From assembly GCF_030272615.1 (NCBI RefSeq), contig NC_081409.1, forward strand, positions 247,482,002 through 247,546,001: a stretch of DNA of 64,000 bases, given 5' to 3'. Of this stretch, positions 10,694-23,565 are shown in pieces. Source of the DNA: Cryptomeria japonica (taxonomy: Eukaryota > Streptophyta > Pinopsida > Cupressales > Cupressaceae). How positions within the stretch are numbered: position 1 is the stretch's first letter; the number at the start of each line of letters is the position of its first letter. Below the pieces are notes generated by a model that had not been told where the DNA came from, did not search any database, and saw only the letters and a list, made by a program, of their open reading frames with translations. The position numbers were made by a program, and so were the translations under genes.

Positions 10694-13600
10694 ATGGAGG
10701 ATTCCAAATTCAAGGTCAAAAAGTTTAACGGCCAGAATTATCAGTTATGGAAAATGCAGATGGAGGATTACCTGTATCAAAAGGATTTGTGGCGGCCATT
10801 GGAAGGAAAAGCAAAGAAACCGACCACAATATCAGATGAAGAGTGGGACATTTTAGATAGAAAGGCACTGGGATCCATTCGATTGTGCCTTGTGGCGTCT
10901 GTAGCATTCAATATAACAGAAGCAAAAATGACTGTAGATTTGATGGCAACATTGGCTAAGCTGTATGAGAAACCCTCGGCTTTGAATAAGGTATTTCTTA
11001 TGAAGCGTTTGTTTAATTTGAAAATGAGTGAGGGAGGATCTGTAGCGGAGCACTTAAATGAATTTAATACAATTACCAGTCAATTGTCTTCGGTAAAAAT
11101 TACCTTTGCAGAAGAGGTTAGGGCTCTCTTGATTTTATGTTCTTTGCCAGAAAGCTGGAATAGCTTGGTTATGGCTGTAAGTAACTCTGTCTCTGGTAAA
11201 AATACTTTGGTATTTGATGATATTGTTGGTGTTATCCTAAGCGAGGAAATGCGAAGGAAAAGCACAGGTGAGACTCCAACATCATCGGGTAGTGTTTTGA
11301 ATGTGGAGAACAGAGGAAGATCAAAGGAAAGAGGAAAAGGCCCTGGGAATGAGAAGTCATGAGGGAAGTCAAAGAAAGGACGCTCTCAATCTAGAGGAAA
11401 GAAAGATTGCTGGTACTGCGGAAAGCCTGGTCATCTAAAGAAAGACTGTTGGTCTCGGAAAAACAAAGAAGGAGACAAAAATGAAAATGACAGTAAGGAA
11501 GCTAATATTGCAAGTAATACTCTACAAGATGCTTTAATCTTATGTTTGGATAATGTTAATGATTCCTGGGTAATAGATTCTGGGGCTTCATTTCATGCTA
11601 CACCCCATAGAAAATATTTTCTAGATTATGTTCAAGGTGATTTTGGACAGGTATATTTGGGTGATGATGAGCCCTGTCAAATTGTTGGAAAAGGAAAGAT
11701 AAAGATCAAGTTGCAGAATGGTAATGACTGGTTTCTGCAGGAGGTAAGACATGTTCCTAATTTAAGAAGAAATTTAATTTCTGCAGGGCAACTAGGTAGT
11801 GAAGGTTGCATAGTTACCTTCTCAGACAGTATGTGGAAGGTCACTAAAGGATCGTTAGTAGTAGCTAAAGGTGCGAAGGTAGGCACATTATATCTGTGTA
11901 CTGGTAACACTTACTCTACCTTAGCTGCTACAGATAAAGTTACTGCAGGGACAACAACAATAAATGTTGCAAGAACAGATTCGATAATGTGGCACCATAG
12001 GCTTGGGCACATGAGTAAGAAAGGGATGAAAATCCTTCACTCCAAAAATCTATTGCCAGGACTAAAGAAGATTGATTTAGAGTTCTGTGAAAACTGTGTT
12101 TATGGTAAACAGAAAAGAGTCAGATTTCTCAAGGTTGGGAAAGAGAAGAAGAGTGAGAAGTTAGAGCTTGTACATTCAGATGTATGGGGACCGGCTCAGG
12201 TATCATCTCTTGGTGGCTCTTGTTATTATGTTATTTTTATTGATGACTCAACTAGAAAAACATGGGTATATTTCCTAAAACAAAAATCAGATGTTTTTGA
12301 AACTTTTAAGAAATGGAAAGCTCTGGTTGAGAATGAGACAGGAAAAAAGTTGAAGTGTCTCAGATCGGATAATGGAGGTGAGTATTGCAGCAAAGCATTT
12401 GAAGATTACTGTTCCTTAAATGGGATTCGAAAGCAGAAGACAGTTCCAGGAACTCCACAGGAAAATGGTGTGTCAGAGAGAATGAATAGGACCATCATGG
12501 AACGTGCGAGGAGCATGAGATTGCATGCTAGATTGCCCTTACATTTTTGGGCAGATGCTGTACATACTGCTGTCTATTTGATAAATAGAGGACCTTCAAC
12601 CCCTTTGGATGGTGGTATTCCAGAGGAGGCATGGACTGGTAAAAAGGTAAATTATTCTTTTCTAAAAACTTTTGGTTGCGAAGCTTTTGTCCATGTTGAT
12701 AAAGAAAACAGAACCAAGCTTGATGCTAAATCTCAGAAATGTACCTTCATTGGATATGGGATAGATGAATATGGCTATCGGTTATGGGATTTTGAAAATA
12801 AGAAAATAATTAGAAGTAGAGATGTTATATTCAATGAGAAGGTTATGTATAAAGAACAGATGCAGGAAAAGAAGCATGAACAGGACAAACAAGAATATGT
12901 GGTGTTGGATGAGATTCCTGAAAATGAAATGCCACAGGTACCTGATGCTCAGCAACAACAGATTGTCCCACAAACTCCTGCAAGTGTTAGACGTTCTACG
13001 AGGACAAGTAGACCCCCTGAAAGATTTTCTCCTTCTTTGTATTCTATTTTATTAACAGATTCTGGTGAACCAGAAGAATATGAAGAAGCAATGCAGGTGG
13101 ATGCCAAACAACAGTGGCAACTAGGCATGAAAGAGGAGATGGACTCCTTGATGAAAAATAAGACTTGGGACTTAGTCCCTTTACCTGCAGAAAAAAGAGC
13201 CTTGCCTAACAAATGGGTTTATCGGCTGAAGGAGGAGGAAGGAGGTCAGAAAAGATATAAGGCCAGACTTGTGGTAAAAGGTTTTGCACAGAAAAAGGGT
13301 ATAGATTATGATGAAATATTTTCTCCAGTTGTAAAAATGACTTCAATTAGAACTGTACTTAGTCTTGTGGCTGCAGATGATTTACATCTTGAACAATTAG
13401 ATGTCAAAACAGCTTTTCTCCATGGAGATTTGGAGGAGGAAATTTACATGTTGCAACCACAGGGATATGAGGTCAAAGGTAAGGAGAACTTGGTGTGCAG
13501 GTTGAAGAAAAGTCTGTATGGCCTAAAGCAAGCACCCCGACAATGGTATTTAAAATTTGATAGTTTCATGGCTGAACACGGTTATCATAGATGTCATTCT

Positions 13601-14620
13601 GATCATTGTGTATATTTTAAGAGATTTGATAATGGCAGTTATATTATCCTGTTGCTTTATGTTGATGACATGCTTGTTGCTGGGTCTAACATGCAACATA
13701 TAAATGATCTTAAACAAAAATTAGCCAGGTCATTTGCTATGAAGGATTTGGGTGCAGCTAAGCAAATTCTCGGTATGAGGATTACATGGGACAGGAAAAA
13801 TAGAACCTTGAATTTGTCCCAAAGTGAGTATATAAAGAAGGTGTTGAAAAGATTTAACATGCAGGATGCAAAAGCAGTTAGTACACCTTTGGCTAGTCAT
13901 TTCAAATTGACTAAGGAGATGTGTCCAAAGGCACAGGAAGAGGTTAATAAAATGTCTAACATCCCGTATTCATCAGCTGTTGGCAGTCTGATGTATGCAA
14001 TGGTATGCACAAGGCCAGATATTGCACATGCAGTGGGAGTTGTGAGCAGGTTTATGAGTAATCCGGGTATGGAACATTGGAATGCTGTAAAATGGATTCT
14101 TCGGTATTTGAAAGGAACTACTATGAAGGCATTATGTTTCAAAGGATCTAATGCTGCTCTAAGTGGATTTGTTGACTCTGATCTGGCAGGTGATATTGAT
14201 TCACGGAGGAGTACTACAGGGTATGTTTTTACTATAGGGGGAACTGCAGTCAGTTGGATTTCTAGGCTGCAAAAGGTTGTTGCACTTTCAACCACTGAAG
14301 CTGAGTATGTTGCTGCTACAGAAGCCAGCAAAGAGATGATTTGGTTGCAATGTTTTCTGAAGGAATTGGGTCAGACACAAGAGGATAGCCCATTGTATAC
14401 TGATAGCCAGAGTGCCATTCATCTTGCGAAGAACTCTGCTTTTCATTCAAGGACAAAGCACATTCAGCTCAGGTACCACTTCATCCGGACTATTTTGGAG
14501 GAGGGTCAGTTACGGCTTGAGAAGATTCACACAAGTGAGAATCCTGCCGATATGTTCACAAAGGCAGTTCCACAGGAGAAGCTGATTTCTTCATCAGTTT
14601 CTGTTGGTCTTCTTGATTAA
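10694..14620 (+). pseudogene. Copia gag-pol polyprotein, single in-frame stop
   Basis: The first in-frame ATG is at 10,694 (MEDSKFKVKKF). Gag runs to a TGA at 11,360-11,362. The same frame then continues open to 14,620, so one stop separates two halves of what was one frame. After the stop come the CCHC knuckle (CWYCGKPGHLKKDC), the protease motif DSGASFH (~11,575), the integrase HHCC region and D,D,E residues (HSDVWG, RSDNGGEY, QENGVSERMN), RT with YVDD (13,658-13,669) and RNase H (STTEAEY, ending ENPADMFTKA). The TGA sits where CGA is a likely ancestor, as expected from decay of a methylated CpG. The protein would make virus-like particles and copy and insert the element. Stop read-through cannot be excluded. 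Confidence 0.9.
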
Positions 14621-14705
14621 TAATTGTGGAATTTATACCAGTCAAGTCCTAGTGTTTTATCCAGCGGATGTTGCATGTACAGTGGTGTCGTGTAGTATCA
14701 GTCTC

Positions 14706-14717
14706 CAAGTGGGAGAT
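14706..14717 (+). other. Polypurine tract of the copia element
   Basis: The purine-rich run AAGTGGGAGA directly abuts the TG of the 3' LTR at 14,718, the expected place for plus-strand DNA priming. Confidence 0.85.
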
Positions 14718-15081
14718 TGTTGAAATGTGGCGACTGATCAGCAAAGTACTGTACAGTCAGCATGAATTTTTTTTTGCCGTTTTTTTGTTGATGAAAACCG
14801 ACATTGTAATAAAACCCTAAAAAGGCCGACTTTGTTTGTTGCCCTAAAAACGCTGTTATAAGTGGCTGGGATGCTTAAGGCATTGTGAGGGTTGATGTAC
14901 TATTTTTGCTGGATAATAAGAAAGATTGGACGGCTGTGTATGGTGGACGTAACCCATTCTGGGTGAACCACGTTAAATCTCTGTGTTATCTGTGTCCTGT
15001 TTTATTTCTTTATCTTTTGTATTTAAATCTGCATATAATTGTTAGTTCATATTTGCTTCGGATCTGCTTGAAACCCTAACA
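14718..15081 (+). repeat. 3' LTR of the copia element
   Basis: Its 364 bp start TGTTGAAATG and end CCTAACA, nearly identical to the 5' LTR. It is followed directly by TGTAT at 15,082-15,086, the second half of the target-site duplication. Confidence 0.95.
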
Positions 15082-15086
15082 TGTAT

Positions 15087-15150
15087 CTCTACTAAGAACC
15101 ATATGTGGGTGGGTCGCTCTAGAGGTCCAACCTCCTGACCCAACAACTAG
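15087..15150 (-). other. Gypsy copy 1 leader, right part after the copia insertion
   Basis: This continues the leader interrupted at 10,277. Compared with copy 2 at 51,019-51,083 it runs to ACTAG, where the two copies diverge. That point is the likely leader/LTR junction region. I could not identify a primer-binding site matching a tRNA I know, so the exact LTR edge is unresolved. Confidence 0.6.
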
Positions 15151-15724
15151 AAGGATTTTGGCTTTCTAAAACAAAAAGGTGCTAGTAAGGGCATGTTCTC
15201 ATGTGGCCATACATGCGGCACTTTCAGCTCTATAAATACAGAAGGATCCCAGTCGATAGGGGTTACACCCTACAAATGATCAAATAAATTTGATCAAACG
15301 GGTTAATGGGGAGACATAGTGTTGGTATGAACTAATCAGCACACGTTACCCATGGCTTTCACCATGGATACAGTTGTTTATAGTGGTTCAAAAGAGGATG
15401 GCTTTCCCTTGCTACCACTTGGGTCGTTCCCTCCTCACTAGTAGTCCTAATGACCACATGGGGAGGCAGGCCCTCTAAAGATTAAAAAAAAAGAGCCTAT
15501 TGCCCAAGACACAAAAGACATTGGTTCAATTTTAGTGCACCAATTGAAGTGTTTGGTAATCTATCAAAAACAAGGGACATAATAAAGATAAAAAACCCTT
15601 GACAAAAATTTTACAACAAATATTTGTTAGAAGTTTTGCAAAAATACCCCTCCTAGAAGCACACAAGTTAGGTAAATTTTAGATCCCAAAGACTTTGTGA
15701 AAAGAGGCCTTCGACAATGCATTT

Positions 15725-16640
15725 TTTGATATATTCAAAGATCTGATTATTCTATGAGTTATTTTGAATCCTAAAGAAAATCTAACTTGTAAAATTTCAA
15801 GACATTTTTAGAAATGTAAGAAAATCCAAAAAATTTGCTAATTTGCTCCAAAAATTAATTTTTTATGAAAAATCATAAAAAATTCATATAAAATGTCAAA
15901 TTGATCCAAAAATTCTGAAATTTTTAGTAGACACTCCTAATGGTCTTAGAAACCTGCATAAAAATAATTCTACAAAAAATCCAAGCATTTTGTGAGATAT
16001 GAGAAAAATAATGCAAAACCCTAATTTTCCAAGATCAGACTTTTTATGAATGTTTTTGCATCAAATTTAAAATCACAAAGAATATATCCTATGTATAATT
16101 CTGGGAGATTTCCAAAAATGTAAGAAAAACCAAAAAATTCGATAATTTGCTCTCAAAATTTATTTTAATGAAAATACATAAAAAATTCATATAAATTTTA
16201 AATATCCTCCAAAAAATTTGAGTTTTGTACTAAGCACCTCTGATAATGTTCTTGACCATCAAAATAAATTTAATGCCAAAATACAAAACCATTTGTCAGA
16301 TTTGATCAAAATAATGAGAAACCCTAATGTTTAAAGATCCAATTTTTGAGGAAATATTTTGCATCAAAATTGAAATCACAAAGAATAGAGCCTATGTATA
16401 AATCAAAGAGCTTCAAAAAATATAAGAAAATCCAAAAAAATCACTCATTTGCTCTCAAAATTAATTTTTTATGAAAATTCATAACAAATTCACATAAAAT
16501 TCAAATATGCTCCATAAAATCTGAATTTTGGATTGCAAACTCTTGATACTATTCAAAACCTGCAAAAAATAATTGATGCAAAAATTCCAAGTTGTTTGTG
16601 AGATCGGATCAAATCTCTCCAAGATCTTGATCTTGTGTCC
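15725..16640. repeat. About three tandem ~300 bp repeats inside the gypsy LTR region
   Basis: Recurring landmarks are spaced 300-320 bp apart: AAAACCCTAAT-like words near 16,017, 16,320 and 16,641, and AATTTGCTC preceded by TCCAAAAAA-like runs near 15,835, 16,135 and 16,435. The copies are diverged and very A-rich. The matching segment of copy 2 and of units A-C lacks them, so the expansion is specific to copy 1 or its subfamily. Confidence 0.7.
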
Positions 16641-17100
16641 AAAACCCTAGCTACACAATGTTATTCTCCAAATTGTTTTACAAAACAGCAATATAGGGCT
16701 AGAAAAACCTGCAAAAAACACATATCTAACAAAAATCCATGTCCCACCAGGCATGCCAAAATGTTTATGGTGAAAGTGAATAATAACAATATTGAAAGGC
16801 TAAATGAATTCAACCACAAAACCCTAGCCTAACAACAACAAAGATCCACCATAACATATGAAGATTACCTAAGACAATGCAAATAAAATGAAATCACAAA
16901 TATTATACCATCACATGTCCAATAGGGTTTGGATCTCCATTCTTCCTATCTCCATTGATCTTGCTTGATATATTTGCTCTCAGATTTTATGTGTGCACAA
17001 GAGCTCAACAAAGAACGGAAATGTGGTTGCAAGTAGGCTTGATTGCATATGAAATTTTGAATGCTAGGGTAGTCAGAGTTGACAATGAACGAAGCATTTC

Positions 17101-17108
17101 CTTATATA
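17101..17108 (-). promoter_or_regulatory. TATA box of the gypsy LTR, copy 1
   Basis: On the minus strand this reads TATATAAG, in the same context (TCTATATAAGGA) as in both LTRs of copy 2. Transcription on the minus strand would start about 25-35 bases further left. Confidence 0.6.
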
Positions 17109-17530
17109 GAAGACACAATAAGAAATGGAGAGATAAGATTGAGAGGTGTAAAAGATAAATGGTTGGCTATGATTAGAGGGTAGGTAACGAAAATAAGAAA
17201 ATAATAATAGGGTAGGTAGTGTAGGAATTAAGAGATGAATGACATGTGTCATGGGTAGAAAAGGCTAATGAAATAATTAAATAAATAAATATTTATTTAA
17301 TTAATAGAAGAAGTGGGATCAATTAAATAAGTAAAAGTATTTATTTAATCTAGGAAAAGGGTAATTTAAATAGATAAATGTATTTATTTAAAAGAGAAAT
17401 AAGGCTAGAAAAGGATAAATGAATTAATTAAAAAAATAAATATTTATTTAATTAATAGAAGAATTAGGCTAAAATAATTAAATAAATAAAAAATTTATTT
17501 AATTAGACATGACAATTTTAGGTGTCTACA

Positions 17531-20500
17531 AATTCAATAATGTATAATTTTGAAATATCTAGAATTTATAATACAAGGTGTGGTGGAGATTAGTCATATA
17601 TAATTTCATAGGATTACATCATGGTTGAAAAATGATAAGAGATTTTATACTATGGTGATGCTATAATAATGTGTCACAAATTTGAGATGAGACAAAAGAA
17701 TGAGGCCAAAATAGCAAAAATTATGAAACAAATTCAAAGGAATGAATATTTAAATTATTAGGTGTTTCATGGTCTTTAAAGAAAAGGTCGGTGCCTTGAA
17801 ATGAAGCCCCTTTTTTAGTTTTAGTGTTTCACATTTAAAATGTTGCATGAAAGGGACCTTTGAATTAAAATACCTTAAGAAGGTCTTAATGATGCCATCT
17901 CATTATGGTTCATATATTTTTGGGACAAAATTTGGTTTTGAAGCAAGAATTTTACCATCAAATGAGATCACTATGCAAGATTTTAGGCTTCACACAAAAC
18001 TTTTTAATAAGTATAATTTGTAATATGTTATTCATGTGATATTTTCCCTTCTACTTTTTAGTGAGCATATCCCAAACATAAGGGTCTCCATTTGATGGAG
18101 ATAAATTTTCCAAAAAATAGAAAACTCTTAAAATTTTCCTGCCAAATTGTTGAATACGTATTATAAAATTTATATACTTATAGAGAGAATATTTTAAGTG
18201 AATTTATTATTGCTAATACTTTTATTATAATTAAAATAAACTTTTAATTTTATATTTTTATAACATATTTTTTAATAAATAAGTAAAAAACCTATTAACT
18301 TGTTTCTAAGTAAAATAGATTAACTGATGGAACAAACCACTAGCAAGGATGCAAAATAAAATTTGATTAACATTAATGTAGTTTGATAATCTAAATTAAG
18401 TTAAATCTAGTGAATTTAAGTTATTAGTTTTTCTAAAGGTAGGATACTATTGTATTCATTGATTTTTTGTCAATTAGTTTAACTAATAAATGTAAAGAAT
18501 TAAAAAAAATTATCAAAATTTCTATAGTTTAAATTTATTTTTTATCTTATATGATTATAAAAATATAATTTATTTGTATTCTTATTGGTTTGTGTGGGTG
18601 AAAAAATCAAATTTTCACCAAAAAATCACAAATTTATATGAATACATTATTACTCTTACAAAAAGATGAAATGACATTAAAAAAGAGTACTTAGCGTTGA
18701 CATCATTTTTCACTCTTGTACAACATGTAATTGTAGCCTATTTATTATGCATGTTTTTTGAGAGGATAAATTTTTACAAATTGTTTTTTTCCTTTTTCTA
18801 TTACAAATTCCATTCCCATTTATCCATGAACAATTATTATAAACTCATTAAAATAATATAATTGAGTGTCGAATTTGGGTGTAATTTTGTTATAATAAAT
18901 AATTTTAAAAGAATATTTTTTATTTAAGATTATATTTTGTAGATAAAAACTTTTGTAAAAGGTAGGATAGTTGTGAATTTGAAAGTTGATTCTATGTATT
19001 TTTACAAGAAATATTTTATGTACATGATTAATTATAATGATTAAATTTTCATATTGTATCAATTTTTGCTTAGTTTTATATTTCTTTCAATAAAAATGTC
19101 TTAATGTAATAGAATATGATTAGGTGACATATTCTTGTGTTTGGTTTAATTCATTTTCTTCTCTGTATTAATATTGATCATTATCTTATGTCCTTGAGTT
19201 ATTAAGATATTTGATAAAAATTAAAGGTGAAACAAAAATAAATTAAATAACTTATATTTAATTGTGAATTTTAATAGAATATTGTTTAGGTTTTCTTATT
19301 AAGTTGGTAGCATTTAAAATTATTTTCAAACATGTACATTCATACCATACTCTCATAAACACACTAACCATTCTAATGGAACTCCTTTAGATATTTAATT
19401 TAATTTTTTTATTAATTACAATACATTATAAATTCATTATTATTATAATATTTTAAAAATTATTCATTATTAATATATATTTTTAAATTTTTCCTTTCAT
19501 ATATTGATTTTTTCCAATCAATTTCAATAATTTGTTACACTAAGAACATGACAATTTCATAGTCTAAAATATCAAAAGATGAAAAATAAATTACAAAAAA
19601 AAAATATATATCTTTTTAAAATATTTTATTTTATTTTTAACTAACAATGTTTAACTAGCCCCATCCTCTCTACCTCCATTTCCTCTATCTATAGACTCAG
19701 TTCACCACTCTCTTTCCCTCTCCCTCTTCCTAGACCCCTATATTTATATCCCTTTGCCCCTCTATCTCCATCCCTCCATATTTATTCTTTAATCTATTCC
19801 CTTTCTCTATCTCATTACCCACTCTCTATCACCATGTATCTCTCTCTACCTATCTCCATATATCAATTTCCATCTCTATCTTTATCTTTGTACCTACTCT
19901 AAACTAACTATACTATTCATAGAAACTTGGGGCATTGCGTCTCTAGTTGATTTTGATAAATTAAATAATTTGTGTGATTGATATTGTTTTTTTGGGACAT
20001 GAAAATAATCTAAGATATATTTGAAAATAGACAAAAATGATTATATTATATAATCAAAAATGATCTATTGTTGGAAAAAAATTGGTTGTGTATTCTTAAA
20101 AGTGACTTCAAATAAAAAAATTAATACGAAAAATAATTATAAATACCTAATCAGAACCAGAAAATAAGTTCTCACACACCATTATAACATTCACCATCAT
20201 TATGACCTGTCCTCCACTCATACAAATTTTAATATGAAAGAATCTAACCTACTGCCATCATTTACACCATCCACCTTCTCCTTGATAGCTACAAAATAAA
20301 TTACTATACTAATTATTTATAATCGCACTCATTTCAACTTTAAGTCTCTTCATAGGCGCATCTGAATTCTCCAAGGAGAATACTCGATTACATCTGAATA
20401 TATTATGTGGTTGTGATTAATGTTGCATTTTACACATTCAGTTGCAATTAACTAGTAGCACTGAGCATATACAGAACAGACAATTCACTATTTTATATCT

Positions 20501-20540
20501 TACCGTTGCACACGGCATGGTCATATGTTATTATTTTTCT
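17531..20540. other. AT-rich intergenic DNA with a pyrimidine-rich tract
   Basis: No gene, LTR pair or RNA gene is seen. From about 19,655 to 19,905 the plus strand is strongly pyrimidine-rich, with repeated CTCTATCTCC-like words, unlike the A/T-rich DNA on both sides. Such tracts can form triplex DNA in principle; no function is evident. Confidence 0.5.
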
Positions 20541-23129
20541 TTCATGAAGACTTATAAATAGTGAGAATACCCTATGCATATTTCGCGAAGACTACTTTTA
20601 AAATTTGAAAACAGTCTAGCCCTTGATTTCAAGAAGCATCTTTGTAAATCCGATGTAAACAGCAGAATTGCAAATTTGAGGTGGGTCCTTGACTGGGGCA
20701 TCCCAAATCTAAAAACAATCTTTTATCAATTAAAAGTATGTCATGCTTGTTTATTTTATTGGTATTTTTAATATTGCTCGGTGGCTTTCTAATAAAGTTC
20801 ACTAAGTTTTTGGCATTACATCTGACATCTCACCACACTTGTATGGATTTGTATAAATTACTTGTTCCAAAATCATATTTGTTATTCATTTATACAATTC
20901 ATGCCACATTTCTCCTTATTCGTATAGTCAAGATTTTGACATTCTTATCAAATTCTATGAAGATCTAAAAGACATGTATGTTTTCCATCTTAAAGACATG
21001 GATTGACATCATATATTATAACTTTGCTTTGAACTTTTTAGCAAATATTTGAAGATTATGTCATCTTCAAAGGCCTGTATTTGGGTTGTAATAGTGGTCA
21101 TATTTAAAAAACAATCCATAGTGAAGGATGTTAATTCAAGATGGATTTTCCACATTATTGAGTTAAACCTTATAAAAAGTGTTGCATCCAATTTTCAGGA
21201 TGGCTAAAGATAAAATCATTTCCCTACTCTAGTCAAATGTGTTTTCAGATGACACATGTCTCTTTTATATTCAAGGTTGATTTAATATGTTTTCATATGG
21301 CACATACCATGTTAAATCCTTCTATATAAACAAGAGTATGATATCATTTGAGGACAACAACGCATAATGGAGGATCAGATTGACTAACCTCCAGGAGTAA
21401 TTATGTGGAGTGAAAAGAATAGGTATAGTTCATAAATAAATCGAGCTCTAATTTATCTTATTTAATATATTTGTAACCAAACAACTAAGTGTTATCATGC
21501 ACTAAGTTCATTAAAAAATTGTTTATATTGCATATATAGAAATACTAGTTTGTTATGTGAAAGTTTATTGTTTCCACTATTTATAGTATTGGGTGTTTCA
21601 TTTATCCATGTAGTTAGATAGTCTTTAATAGGACCCTCCAACCATAAAGTTATATCAAATGGATTTAGAGTAGATATACTTAAAAAAATGATAAGATGGT
21701 GTAGACACTCATCTTTTACCATGTTACATCCAAGTTTCAAACTTATTCTCATTCTCTAGTCTTGTTCAAAATTTCCCCTTTCATTTTCTATCTATAAAAA
21801 CTGAAATAATTTATTTCTTGAAAATACATAATAAAAATCTATTTTATTTATTTTATTCTCTTTTCTAGTAAATAATAATATCCAATTTTTCAAATTATAA
21901 CCATCTCTATTATTCTTTCTATATTTCTTTTCCCTGCACACCTATTTACACAAAAATGATTAAAACATAAAGATAATTATCTTTAGCCACTAGTAACTCT
22001 TCAAACTATTCTTAGCCAATGAGAATTCCCCATTCCTCTCATTCAATCTTAAGTCATTTTATTGGAGTGAATCTCTATTGCACATGTTTCCACTTGAAAT
22101 ATTGTAAATTACCTCCTTCATGCTTCATTTTCATTCACATGAATGAAAAAATTTTAGGTACATTTTGATTTTAGAAGTTTACATCTAAACAATATAGAGA
22201 GCACTCAAATAATAATGGAGGTTTGATGTATTTTATTTCAATTTGTACTATATTTTATCTCCATTCACCCCATCATAGGTGTTTCTTGATTTAGAATAGG
22301 ATTATAAAAATTATAGTTATTTCTTGTTTTATTCTAAATTTAGGAATATATCTTTTACACTCCTAGTGGGAAAGTCCCACAATCCTTGTTTTGTTTCCAT
22401 TGATCAATTTATTTATAAACTAATCAAAACCTTAAACAATAAGCAATTTATGAATGTCAACGTAGAGGAGGGTTCTAACTTTCAACCAAATTTTAGCACT
22501 AGGCCTTGGGAAAGTTTGGATTTTCCATAGACTCAAGATTACAACACACATTATGAGATACAAGATACTCGAATAAGAAAGACTCAACCACATACCCAAA
22601 TGCAACATATGACCTATGCGATAATGTGTCAGACTCAAAATGACATTCACTTGCTTGTTTGTGGTATCTATATTCCTCTCTCTAGTGATGTTATCCATCT
22701 TCATTCGAGAGGGCAAGGTGGATCATGCACCTAACTTAGTAAATAATGATAATAGTTTATCCATTAATACATGATATTAGGATCATTAAACAAAAATTCT
22801 AATAATTATATCACTTATCATTAATGAAAAAAATTAAAGTCAGATTATTTTCTTATCTAACATCATTCTTACATGCAAGATTATACACATTTTGATGTGA
22901 AAGTTAAAATTAATTGTAGGTCAAATGGTGGGGTATAACACATTTGAGGAGTTATTTCCACACCCCTTTGATTAGACTATATTACAAATCTCTTTTCATC
23001 TCAACTTTGAAATCCCAATATTTTGCATATATACAAAGAAGAGAGATCTGATAGAACACATTAAAGAATTATTTATAGCATGTTATAAAGTTTCTTATCA
23101 TGATAACTATATTTAAGCTATTCACATGA
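20541..23129. other. Intergenic DNA, only short unrecognised frames
   Basis: Open frames such as 20,574-20,771 (plus), 21,495-21,752 (minus) and 22,324-22,530 (plus) have no recognisable motif. The last lies upstream of the gag remnant at 23,130, on the same strand, and may be the decayed N-terminal part of the same element. Confidence 0.4.
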
Positions 23130-23243
23130 AGCTTAGAAGGACAAGTGTTACAATGGTTCATACATATTCCTAAGGGATATTTTTCCACCTTTGTTGAATT
23201 AGTTGAGAAACTAGTTGAACATTTTATACAATATGAAACATGA
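23130..23243 (+). pseudogene. Gypsy gag (capsid-like) remnant
   Basis: A 38-codon stretch reads SLEGQVLQWFIHIPKG, then FVELVEKLVEHFIQY. It has the spacing of the retrotransposon gag domain and resembles the copy 2 segment LGDQAMEWFSQLPPSIKSW ... EAFIQHF. Stops flank it at once on both sides. It is on the plus strand, opposite to both gypsy elements, and far more diverged, so it is an older, separate insertion. Confidence 0.55.
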
Positions 23244-23565
23244 GCTAATGATGAAAGATGTATCTAATTAAAAAAAATGAAATGCTAAAATATTCTCTTC
23301 ATTCATCCAATGTTAGAGAGGCTTAGCTAACTTGTACTCCCATGTCCAATTTGTAAGAAGAAATTAGTTAATATATTTATCACTAATTCAAACAAAGAGA
23401 TCACTCTTCATACATGATTTGTTAAGCACGTGTTTGATTATTTTATTAACACAAAATTAATCACTTAAGAAAGTAATTAGGAATATGAATCGTAACCTAA
23501 AATCTAAATAATCTTCTTAAAAAATAAGTAAAATTAAACACTTGATAAATACATTTAGACTAAAT

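Larger units (their letters stand above)
10278..15081 (+). mobile_element. Full-length Ty1/copia retrotransposon (Tork/TNT1-like), nested in gypsy copy 1
   Basis: The 4,804 bp element has nearly identical LTRs, a PBS complementary to the initiator Met tRNA, one gag-pol reading frame, a polypurine tract and 5 bp TSDs. Domain order is gag, zinc knuckle, protease, integrase, RT, RNase H, which is the copia order. By eye the LTRs differ at only a few positions plus one small insertion/deletion, so the insertion is recent compared with everything around it. The only clear coding lesion I find is one TGA between gag and the zinc knuckle. The Tork/TNT1 assignment rests on the overall pattern of the RT and integrase motifs and is less certain than the superfamily. 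Confidence 0.95.
1640..17530 (-). mobile_element. Degenerate Ty3/gypsy (Tat-type) retrotransposon, copy 1, 3' LTR missing
   Basis: Read on the minus strand the order is: LTR (from 17,530 down to about 15,151), leader, gag-protease, an unrelated filler, the last part of integrase, and an oppositely oriented PMD pseudogene. Each part except the filler has a collinear relative in the more complete copy at 37,024-51,901. The leader is split by a copia insertion at 10,278-15,081. No 3' LTR is seen at the low-coordinate end, where similarity to copy 2 fades between 1,750 and 1,640, so the left boundary is approximate. Most of pol, including RT, both RNase H domains and the integrase core, is absent. 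Even without its point mutations the copy would therefore have been non-autonomous. Confidence 0.75.
15151..17530 (-). repeat. 5' LTR (or LTR plus leader extension) of gypsy copy 1
   Basis: The right 762 bp (16,769-17,530) match 37,024-37,745 and 51,118-51,901 and end TGTCTACA, so on the minus strand they start TGTAGACACC. To the left (15,151-16,768) is sequence related to units A-C, for example CTTGGGTCGTTCC and GGCAGGCCCTCTAAAGAT near 15,410-15,480. If that part belongs to the LTR, the LTR is about 2.4 kb. If it is leader, the LTR is 762 bp. A TATA box read on the minus strand lies at 17,101-17,108. Confidence 0.6.

Noticed and set aside
13897-14331. 144-codon minus-strand frame
   Set aside because: It lies opposite the copia RT/RNase H coding sequence and is a shadow of it.
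20549-20771. Possible promoter (TTATAAATAG) followed by a short frame and a GTATGT donor-like site
   Set aside because: The 65-codon frame has no recognisable motif and no further exons could be identified, so a gene is not supported.
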